From Xanthomonas arboricola pv. juglandis (GTDB lineage: Bacteria; Pseudomonadota; Gammaproteobacteria; Xanthomonadales; Xanthomonadaceae): a stretch of 64,000 nt of DNA. Under the pieces are notes generated by a model. The model saw only the letters and a program-made list of their open reading frames with translations, had not been told where the DNA came from and made no database searches. The stretch covers positions 869,458 to 933,457 of the forward strand of contig NZ_JZEF01000001.1 of NCBI RefSeq assembly GCF_001013475.1. Reading direction: 5' to 3'. This document shows positions 57,923 to 64,000 of the stretch, in pieces. Numbering within the stretch: the stretch's first letter is position 1; each line of letters begins with the position of its first letter. A program made the position numbers and the translations under genes.

Positions 57923-59194
57923 TCAGCGGGTGCGGGCGGACAAGTCACGCCGCCGCAATGCGATGGCGAGCGCGGCGTGGATCGGCAACAGCAGCAGCAC
58001 CCACTGCAGGTTGTCCTGCGCCTGGAACGACAGCCAGTGGATCAGCAGGGCCAGCAATGCCGCGGCGGCGACCACCCAGCGCAGCACATCGAACCAGCGC
58101 CCGGGCCGGCGCCCGCGCAGCACGGCGATGCCGCCGATCAACAGCAGCACGCACAGCGGGTTGACCAGCAATAGGTTGCGATTGGCCCAGGCCGACTGAT
58201 GCGCGGTGAAGCCCCACAGATACACCAGCAAGCCGCCGCCGATCGCGCACAGCAGCCAGTACGGCAGGGCGAAGGCGGCCAGCACGCGTTGCCGGCGACC
58301 GAGTGCCAGCACGCCGGCAGCGACGATCAGCCCGGTCAGCAGCCATGGCCACCAGTGGCGCTGCTGTTCGGCCGGCTCCGGTGCGATGCGATGCGGCAGC
58401 AGGACCTGGGTGGACTGCACCAACGGGCGGCCGGCGCTGTTGTGCACCTGGGTCAGGCTGTCGGCCAGGCGCATCGGCACGAAGGCTTCTTCCCAGCGCG
58501 ACAGCGGGCGGTCCGCATACGGCCCCAGGCCCAGGTCGAAGCCCAGCCACATCCACGGGGCAGGCGAGGCCAGACGCACCGCTTCGCTGCGGAAGGTGTT
58601 GCCGCGCGAGCGCCCGGCCAGTTGCGATTTCAACGCGCCACCCATGGCGCGGTCCAGCGTGTCGCGGACCATGGTGGCGCAGTTGGCCACGAAGTAATCG
58701 TAGTGGTAGCGCGCGTTCTCGGGCTGGCTGCGGATGGCCAGCCCGTCAGCCAACGCGCGCGCCTGGTCCGGTGGCAGGTCCAGCCACTGGATGCTGACGC
58801 CGCGGCCGACCGCGCGGTATTGCTGCAGGTCTTCTTCCAGCGGCAACGCGACCAGGTAATACATCATCTCGCCGCGCGCAAAGCGCGGGACGAAATCCGG
58901 CTCGCCGGGGTCGAAGAAGCCGAAGTTGTACGAGGTGGCCTGCCCGCTGACGGGATCGACCACCACGATGGCATCGTGGCCGAAGCGCTCGAAGAACACT
59001 TCGCCCGGCTGCATGGTGACCACGCCGACCCGCGGTGCCGGCACATTGGGCTGGGTAGGCGCCTGCCCGGTGGCCTGGGCCATGGCGGCAGGTGCCACCA
59101 ACCACGCCAGCAACAGCAGCAGACACGCCGCCGCGCAGCGCCGGATGCTGCCGCGGGCTGGCGCTGCAGCAGTGACGCGGTACCAACGGTTCAA
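57923..59194 (-). CDS. DUF4105 (Lnb N-terminal-like) membrane protein
   Basis: A 423-residue protein: signal peptide or first TM (about 19-40), a periplasmic DUF4105 domain (about 50-260) and five predicted C-terminal membrane helices (about 282-412). The domain has H73 (ERFGHDAIVVV) before C172 (VANCATMVRD), a permuted papain-like arrangement, suggesting a Cys-His acyl-transfer or hydrolase site. The domain family has been linked to Lnb, a lipoprotein N-acyl transferase of Bacteroidota. It is started by a TTG overlapping the corC stop (TTGA), with AGGA upstream, so it is tightly coupled to corC. In E. coli the gene after corC is lnt. Activity in this organism is unknown. Confidence 0.82.
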   Translation of the reverse strand: MNRWYRVTAAAPARGSIRRCAAACLLLLLAWLVAPAAMAQATGQAPTQPNVPAPRVGVVTMQPGEVFFERFGHDAIVVVDPVSGQATSYNFGFFDPGEPDFVPRFARGEMMYYLVALPLEEDLQQYRAVGRGVSIQWLDLPPDQARALADGLAIRSQPENARYHYDYFVANCATMVRDTLDRAMGGALKSQLAGRSRGNTFRSEAVRLASPAPWMWLGFDLGLGPYADRPLSRWEEAFVPMRLADSLTQVHNSAGRPLVQSTQVLLPHRIAPEPAEQQRHWWPWLLTGLIVAAGVLALGRRQRVLAAFALPYWLLCAIGGGLLVYLWGFTAHQSAWANRNLLLVNPLCVLLLIGGIAVLRGRRPGRWFDVLRWVVAAAALLALLIHWLSFQAQDNLQWVLLLLPIHAALAIALRRRDLSARTR

Positions 59195-60069
59195 GCGTCG
59201 TCCTGCGGGTCTGGCGGCAGAATGGTCACGTGGAAGGCGTGCACGCGCCGCGCATCGGCCTTGGCCACACGGAAGGCAAACCGCCCCAGCGTCAGCTCTT
59301 CGCCGGTTTCCGGCAGGTGGCCGATCGCATCGGTGACCAGGCCGCCGACGGTGTCGTACTCGTCATCGGGGAAGTCGGCACCAAAGCGCTCGTTGAAGTC
59401 TTCGATCGGCGTCAGCGCATCGACCACATAGCGGCCGTCGGCCTGGATCGCGATCAGCGAATTCTCTTCCTCGGCATCGTCGTGCTCATCGTCGATCTGG
59501 CCGACGATCTGCTCCAGCACGTCTTCGATGGTGACCAGCCCGGCGACGCCGCCGTACTCGTCCACTACGATCGCCATGTGGTTGCGCGACAGCCGGAATT
59601 CCTTCAGCAGCACGTTGAGCTTCTTGGACTCGGGGATCAGCACCGCCGGGCGCAGCAGTTCGCGCACGTTGCCGGGGCCGTTGTCGGCAACCACGCCGCG
59701 CAACAAGTCCTTGGCCAGCAGGATGCCGAGTACTTCGTCCTTGTTCTCGCCGTGCACTGGGAAGCGCGAATGGCCGGATTCCACCACCTGCTTCATCAGG
59801 TCGATGAAGCGCGCCTCCACCGGCAGCGAGACCATCTGCGAGCGCGAGATCATCACGTCGCCCACGGTGAGCTCGGACACGGAGATCGCGCCTTCCATCA
59901 TGCGCAAGGTGTCTGCAGCGATGAGACCGTCCTGTTCGGCGGTCCGCAGCAGCGCGACCAGTTCGTCGCGGGTATGGGGTTCGCCAGAGAAGGCAGCGCT
60001 CAGGCGCTCGAGCCAGCTACGGCGTTTTTCGGGTGTTTCTTGGGATTGGCTACTGTCGTCTTCGGACAT
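59191..60069 (-). CDS. corC: CorC/YbeX-type CBS-domain protein
   Basis: A 292-residue soluble CorC with two CBS domains (about 65-190) and a C-terminal CorC/HlyC domain (about 205-285). No DUF21 membrane domain, so it is the short YbeX form. The ATG at 60069 (MSEDDSSQ) fits E. coli CorC (MSDDNSH); a GTG six codons earlier is possible. E. coli YbeX is linked to Mg2+/Co2+ efflux and ribosome metabolism. It lies 98 bp after the secreted-protein gene and is coupled to the DUF4105 gene. Confidence 0.93.
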   Translation of the reverse strand: MSEDDSSQSQETPEKRRSWLERLSAAFSGEPHTRDELVALLRTAEQDGLIAADTLRMMEGAISVSELTVGDVMISRSQMVSLPVEARFIDLMKQVVESGHSRFPVHGENKDEVLGILLAKDLLRGVVADNGPGNVRELLRPAVLIPESKKLNVLLKEFRLSRNHMAIVVDEYGGVAGLVTIEDVLEQIVGQIDDEHDDAEEENSLIAIQADGRYVVDALTPIEDFNERFGADFPDDEYDTVGGLVTDAIGHLPETGEELTLGRFAFRVAKADARRVHAFHVTILPPDPQDDA

Positions 60070-60167
60070 CGTGACGTGGGACGGCACCCGGCAAACCAGG
60101 CGATAGCCGTCAGTCTAACAGGAAGCCGCTAAGGCGCTGTGGACGGGGCCGGGGTGGGCGCTGCGCT

Positions 60168-60686
60168 TCAGGGCAGGTCCAGGCTGTAACCGCAGCCGAC
60201 CACGGTCTTGCCCGGATGCGACTTCACGTTGGAGACGCTGAGCACGATCGATTCGATCATCGCCTCGCCGGTCTTGGGGTTGGTGGTGTCTTCGCTGACC
60301 AGCTCGCGGCCGTACATGACCTTGTCGGCGTTATCCACGCCCAGTTCCAGGTTCAGCTGTTTGGCCAGCGGGCGCGGGTCGGGCAGGTCCAGCAGCGCCA
60401 TGACGCTGGCGCCGGAGAACGCGATGTGGGTGGTGCTGTGGCCGAACACGCTGATCGGCGTGTTGAGCGTGTACTCGGTCATGAACAGGTTGGCCTGGTC
60501 CAGCGGCGTCCAGCCCAGCGCCACCGCCTTGAGCGGGTCGGCCAGCACCGGTGCCAGCGCGTTGAAGTCGCCGATGCGCTGGCGGCATTCGATCAGGGCC
60601 GGCAGGTCGGGGCGTGCCGGCGCGGCCTGCGCCCAGGCACTGGAGCAGGCCAGCAACAGCGACGCGGTGGCGAGGCAGGCCCGCAT
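60168..60686 (-). CDS. Secreted protein of unknown function inside the ybeY-corC operon
   Basis: A 172-residue protein with a signal peptide (about 1-19, cleavage after SAWA or nearby). The mature sequence is a mixed alpha/beta protein with a C-terminal VVGCGYSLDLP and one other Cys early (IECRQ), which could pair. The start overlaps the ybeY stop as TGATG, so it is translationally coupled to the ribosome-maturation gene. I do not recognise a domain. It is absent from the E. coli version of this operon. Confidence 0.75.
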   Translation of the reverse strand: MRACLATASLLLACSSAWAQAAPARPDLPALIECRQRIGDFNALAPVLADPLKAVALGWTPLDQANLFMTEYTLNTPISVFGHSTTHIAFSGASVMALLDLPDPRPLAKQLNLELGVDNADKVMYGRELVSEDTTNPKTGEAMIESIVLSVSNVKSHPGKTVVGCGYSLDLP

Positions 60687-61171
60687 CAGCGCTCTCCCGC
60701 GTACGGGTCGTCGATGCCGAGATCGGCCAGGATCTCGCGTTCGAGTTGCTCCATCGCATCGGCTTCCTTGTCGTCTTCGTGGTCCCAGCCGAGCAGATGC
60801 AGCGTGCCGTGCACGGTCAGATGGGCGTAATGCGCGGCCAGCGACTTGCCTTGTTCGGCCGCCTCGCGCGCGACCACCGGCGCGCAGATCACCAGATCGC
60901 CGAGCAGCGGCATCTTGATGCCCTTGGGCAGGCCCTCGGGTAAATCGGCCGGGAAACTCAGCACATTGGTGGCGTAATCCTTGCCACGGTAATGATGGTT
61001 GAGCGAGCAGCCTTCCTTTTCATCGACAATCCGCACCGCCAGGTCGGCCTCGCGGATGCGTCCCTTCAGTGCAGCGGCCACCCACTTGCGAAAACTCACC
61101 GCCGATGGAAGACCGGCGCGCGGCAGCGCATAACTGACAGCGACGTCGAGGCGGACAGGTCCACGGGTCAT
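60686..61171 (-). CDS. ybeY: Endoribonuclease YbeY (16S rRNA 3'-end maturation)
   Basis: A 161-residue YbeY with the metal-binding [11 protein letters not shown] motif, H121, H125 and H131. The family is a zinc-binding RNase needed for 16S rRNA 3' processing and late-stage 70S quality control. N-terminal blocks: [24 protein letters not shown] lies upstream of the ATG at 61171. It is the third gene of the phoH block, 24 bp after the secreted-protein gene. Confidence 0.96.
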   Translation of the reverse strand: MTRGPVRLDVAVSYALPRAGLPSAVSFRKWVAAALKGRIREADLAVRIVDEKEGCSLNHHYRGKDYATNVLSFPADLPEGLPKGIKMPLLGDLVICAPVVAREAAEQGKSLAAHYAHLTVHGTLHLLGWDHEDDKEADAMEQLEREILADLGIDDPYAGER

Positions 61172-61195
61172 GGCGAGAGTTTCCTGGGCAGAGGG

Positions 61196-61750
61196 TCAGC
61201 GCGTGCAGGTGATCAGCAGTATCAGCGCAGGCCCATTGGCCACGCGGTAGCTCGAACTGCCGATCGGGCCGCGCCCGCAGCCGCGATTGTAATCCCGCAC
61301 CCGCAAGCTTGAAACGAATCCTGGCTGGTCATGCAGCCAGACCGCAGCGATACCGCTTTCCAGGAGTCCGCCAACCAGCGACTGGCTTGAGCGATGCGCG
61401 TGCTGGATCGGTGAGCTTTCGCAGCCGCGTGCATCCGTGACCGTTCCCGGTAAATCGAGCAGCCAGCGCGCGCTGCGACCTTGCTGCCAAGCCCTGCGTC
61501 GTACGCGATCGTTCCCTGCCGGCAGATCGCCGCGCCCCTGTTCCGCCAGCCTCTCCAAGTGCGCGGTTGGGATGCTGATGCTGGTTTGTTCGGCGGCCAG
61601 CGACACACAGGGGGGCGCCACCTGTGTCGCCGGGATCACATCGCGATCCACGATCGGGATTCCCGGAAGCAGCGGCGCTTCGGTGGCCCCGAGCGATGCC
61701 GCCGCGACCAATCCGCTTGCCAACGTCAAGCAGGCAAGGAATAGCCTCAT
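61196..61750 (-). CDS. Secreted hypothetical protein between phoH and ybeY
   Basis: A 184-residue protein with a signal peptide (MRLFLACLTLASGLVAAASLG). The ATG overlaps the phoH stop (ATGA), so it is translated with phoH. Cysteines at PPCVSL, RGCESS, RGCGRG and ITCTR may form disulfides; a GCGRGPIGSSSYRVANGP segment near the end is notable. No recognised domain. It could be lineage-specific. Confidence 0.65.
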   Translation of the reverse strand: MRLFLACLTLASGLVAAASLGATEAPLLPGIPIVDRDVIPATQVAPPCVSLAAEQTSISIPTAHLERLAEQGRGDLPAGNDRVRRRAWQQGRSARWLLDLPGTVTDARGCESSPIQHAHRSSQSLVGGLLESGIAAVWLHDQPGFVSSLRVRDYNRGCGRGPIGSSSYRVANGPALILLITCTR

Positions 61751-62736
61751 TCAGCGTTGTTCTTGATCGCAGCGTCCTGCTGATCGCGCTTTTCATAGGC
61801 CGTGACGATGCGCTGCACCAGCGGGTGGCGCACCACGTCGCGTGCTTCGAAGAAGGTGAAGCTGGCGCCGTCCACATCGCGCAGCACCTCGATCGCGTCG
61901 CGCAGGCCGGACTTGACGTGCTTGGGCAGGTCGATCTGGGTCAGGTCGCCGGTGACCACCGCGGTGGAGCCGAAGCCCAGCCGGGTCAGGAACATCTTCA
62001 TCTGCTCGATGGTGGTGTTCTGTGCCTCGTCCAGGATCACGTAGGCATCGTTGAGCGTGCGGCCGCGCATATAGGCCAGCGGCGCGATCTCGATGACGTT
62101 CTTTTCCAGCAGCTTGACCACTTTTTCCACGCCCAGCATTTCGTAAAGCGCGTCGTAGAGCGGGCGCAGATACGGGTCCACCTTCTGGCTGAGATCGCCG
62201 GGCAGGAAGCCCAGCTTCTCGCCGGCTTCCACTGCCGGGCGCACCAGGATCAGGCGCTGTACGCGCGACTCGTTCAAGGCTTCCACTGCGCTGGCCACCG
62301 CCAGGAAGGTCTTGCCGGTACCGGCCGGGCCAATGCCGAAATTGATGTCGTGCGTGGCGATCGCATGCAGGTACTTGGCCTGGTTGGCGCCGCGGCCACG
62401 CACGGTGCCGCGTTTGACCTTGATCGCCACGTCCTGGGCCACATAGGAACGATCGACCACCTGCTCGACGTTGGCATCGTTCAGGCGCAGGTGGATGGCG
62501 TGATTGTCGAAGGTGGTGGAGGCGGCTTCCTCGTACAGGGCGGTCAGCAGCGTCTGTGCGGCGGTGATCGCCGGCTCGGGGCCGGTGACGCGAAAGACGT
62601 TGCCGCGGTTGGCGATCTCCACGCCCAGCTTGAGTTCGATCTGGCGCAGGTGCGCGTCGAACGGGCCGGCCAGGTTGGCCAGGCGCTCGGTGTCGTCGGG
62701 TTCCAGGGTGAAGTCGCGATGTGCAGGTGAATTCAT
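61747..62736 (-). CDS. ybeZ: PhoH-family ATPase (YbeZ)
   Basis: A 329-residue PhoH-like P-loop ATPase. The N-terminal half resembles a KH-like RNA-binding region (LKLGVEIANRGNVFRVTGPEPAITAAQTLL). Walker A GPAGTGKT is at 136-143 and Walker B ILDEAQNT follows. E. coli YbeZ interacts with YbeY and ribosomes. The ATG at 62736 (MNSPAHRD) was chosen; the upstream extension is unlike the family. It leads the operon, and a DnaA-box-like cluster lies 140-290 bp upstream of its start. Confidence 0.94.
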   Translation of the reverse strand: MNSPAHRDFTLEPDDTERLANLAGPFDAHLRQIELKLGVEIANRGNVFRVTGPEPAITAAQTLLTALYEEAASTTFDNHAIHLRLNDANVEQVVDRSYVAQDVAIKVKRGTVRGRGANQAKYLHAIATHDINFGIGPAGTGKTFLAVASAVEALNESRVQRLILVRPAVEAGEKLGFLPGDLSQKVDPYLRPLYDALYEMLGVEKVVKLLEKNVIEIAPLAYMRGRTLNDAYVILDEAQNTTIEQMKMFLTRLGFGSTAVVTGDLTQIDLPKHVKSGLRDAIEVLRDVDGASFTFFEARDVVRHPLVQRIVTAYEKRDQQDAAIKNNAE

Positions 62737-63493
62737 GGTCGGATCGGACCGCGCACGCATGCGCTGGTCGGTTGGGCGGCAGACGAGGGTAGCGCGCAGC
62801 GTGTGATCCCACCAACACGCCAGGCCACTGCAAGCGCATGGTCTGGCCGGTCCCCGGCGGTGCGCGCGGGTTTTCCACAATCGCTGTGGAGTCACGCATC
62901 ACTAACCTGTGGATAAAAATCGTGGCGCCTACTCGCACAAGGTGCGGCAGGGATATGGTGAAAAAATCACCACTGCGATGGCGGTTGTCCACAAGCGGTG
63001 TGGATCGAATTCGGCAAAGCCTGTGGGTAAGTGCTCGCACGCCTTGTGCCGCAAGGCGTCGCAGACAGGTGGTGAAATTTTGATCACTTGCCTTGCGTGC
63101 CGTGTGACCAGGGACGTCGGTGTCGTTGCTGTGCGCGATCACGACCATGCCTGGCGTATGCGAGCAGTGCACGCCGTTGTCGACCTAGACCGACTACGGC
63201 TTAGTAGCGCGCAGATGCTGGAGCGCCGATCGGCGAATGCAGTGCGGCAAGCATGCAAGCTGCGTGCTTGCCGAAGATCGAGGTGCGAGGCACGACGCGC
63301 GTGACCTCAACGCAATTGCCAGCGTGTTGCACGCACGCAGCTGCGCAACGCAACGCAACAACAATCGCAGGCAGACGCAGCATCGCGTAGCCGGCCGCAG
63401 CACTACGGAAGTAGTGACCAACCAACGCGCACCTTCCAGTCAGCACGACGCGATGCATGCCGTGGCGCCCCGCGCCCCGGCACCTATGCGGCA
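62737..63493. other. 757-bp intergenic region between phoH and miaB
   Basis: Both flanking genes run on the minus strand, so this region is upstream of phoH and downstream of miaB. The part at 62871-63030 holds a cluster of DnaA-box-like sites and short AT-rich palindromes. 63100-63490 is GC-rich with ACGCA-type short repetitions and no gene that I can support; the frames on either strand lack ribosome sites and family likeness. Confidence 0.6.
62871..63030. promoter_or_regulatory. Cluster of six DnaA-box-like sequences
   Basis: TTTTCCACA (62871-62879), TGTGGAGTC (62885-62893), TGTGGATAA (62908-62916, the perfect DnaA box in reverse), TTGTCCACA (62985-62993), TGTGGATCG (62999-63007) and TGTGGGTAA (63022-63030). 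They face both directions. Between them is TGGTGA-AAAAA-TCACCA, a perfect palindrome with an A tract (62956-62972). Such clusters can bind DnaA; the role here (titration or regulation of phoH) is inference. Confidence 0.5.
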
Positions 63494-64000
63494 TCAGCTT
63501 TCGCTGTCGTCCACCTGGATAAGACCACGCAGCGAATTGCTCATCGCCTCGGTGATCAGGACATCGACGAACTGCCCGATCAGGCGCGGGTTACCGGGGA
63601 AATTCACCGGGCGCATGTTCTCGCTCTTGCCGGTCAATTCATTCGGATCGCGCCGCGACGGGCCTTCCACCAGCACCCGTTGCATGCTGCCGACCATGGA
63701 CTGCGAAATGCGCGTGGCGTGCGTGTTGATCTGCGCCTGCAGACGCGCAAGCCGTGCCTGCTTGACGGTTTCCGGCGTGTCGTCCTGCAGGTCCGAAGCC
63801 GGCGTGCCGGGACGCCGCGAATACACGAACGAGAAACTCTGGTCGAAGCCCACGTCCTCGATCAGCTTCATGGTCTTTTCGAAATCCGCTTCGGTCTCGC
63901 CGGGAAAACCGACGATGAAGTCCGAGCTGATCGAGATATCCGGACGCACCGCGCGCAGCTTGCGGATCTTGGACTTGAATTCCAGCGCGGTGTAGCCGCG
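63494..64000 (-). CDS. miaB: tRNA-2-methylthio-N6-dimethylallyladenosine synthase MiaB, C-terminal part
   Basis: The last 168 residues of MiaB, truncated by the window end. It reads [37 protein letters not shown], typical of the radical-SAM core of methylthiotransferases, followed by [14 protein letters not shown] and a C-terminal TRAM-like domain ([10 protein letters not shown]...VNFPGNP...[11 protein letters not shown]). MiaB adds a methylthio group at A37 of tRNAs reading UNN codons. The radical-SAM CxxxCxxC motif is outside the window. Next to phoH as in E. coli (miaB-ybeZ-ybeY-ybeX-lnt). Confidence 0.95.
   Translation of the reverse strand, partial: RGYTALEFKSKIRKLRAVRPDISISSDFIVGFPGETEADFEKTMKLIEDVGFDQSFSFVYSRRPGTPASDLQDDTPETVKQARLARLQAQINTHATRISQSMVGSMQRVLVEGPSRRDPNELTGKSENMRPVNFPGNPRLIGQFVDVLITEAMSNSLRGLIQVDDSES

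Noticed and set aside
62871..63030. A replication origin at the DnaA-box-like cluster
   Set aside because: No dnaA, dnaN, gyrB or rpmH nearby and no extended AT-rich unwinding region, so a chromosomal oriC is not supported; only a binding cluster is claimed.
63237..63995. 252-residue plus-strand frame across the miaB end
   Set aside because: Antisense to conserved MiaB sequence and low in hydrophobic content; a shadow.

Overview
The window is about 64 kb of GC-rich chromosome from a gammaproteobacterium of the Xanthomonadaceae, most likely Xanthomonas. This rests on the coding content (180-kDa-type NAD-glutamate dehydrogenase, FdhF/YdeP-like oxidoreductase, HD-GYP and GGDEF regulators, phoH-ybeY-corC block) and on dispersed palindromic repeats of the kind common in that group. 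No rRNA, tRNA or CRISPR array was recognised. Species cannot be fixed from the sequence alone.

Layout. 1-490: 3' end of an IS4-type transposase, abutting an RND efflux operon (493-5657, minus strand: tetR, membrane-fusion lipoprotein, RND pump). 5947-10956: NAD-glutamate dehydrogenase. 10957-11538: repeats. 11539-17331: redox enzymes (quinone-oxidoreductase-like MDR, two SDRs, an old-yellow-enzyme reductase divergent from its probable TetR repressor, and an MDR gene reduced to its two ends by an internal deletion). 17525-18961: DHA2 drug exporter. 19253-24372: a signalling pair, a CHASE-PAS-PAS hybrid kinase with two receivers and an HPt domain, and a receiver/HD-GYP protein. 24525-28650: DUF445 membrane protein, an array of four 118-bp palindromic units, a ParB-like protein and an omega-amino acid transaminase. 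29060-34204: formate/oxalate module (OFA antiporter, fdhD, FdhF/YdeP-like oxidoreductase, small protein). 34205-35186: repeats upstream of an MHS-family transporter. 36708-38649: bacteriohemerythrin and a double-receiver GGDEF protein.

38746-54530 is a large polyamine locus: puuB and puuA leave one way; puuD, a second puuA-like gene, a spuC-like transaminase and potF the other. An EmrA-EmrB-NodT tripartite exporter (47115-51395) lies between potF and potGHI. The genes describe putrescine import, gamma-glutamylation, oxidation and release of GABA, with direct transamination as a second route. No intact PuuC-type aldehyde dehydrogenase is present. The only aldehyde dehydrogenase here (55380-56728, succinate-semialdehyde type) carries a C-terminal frameshift.

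56907-64000 holds corA and then a compact minus-strand operon reading phoH, secreted protein, ybeY, secreted protein, corC, DUF4105 membrane protein, followed upstream by a cluster of DnaA-box-like sites and the 3' end of miaB. The most noteworthy observations are the DUF4105 protein coupled to corC where enterobacteria carry lnt, the DnaA-box-like cluster, the repeat families, the two damaged enzyme genes and the split polyamine transporter.
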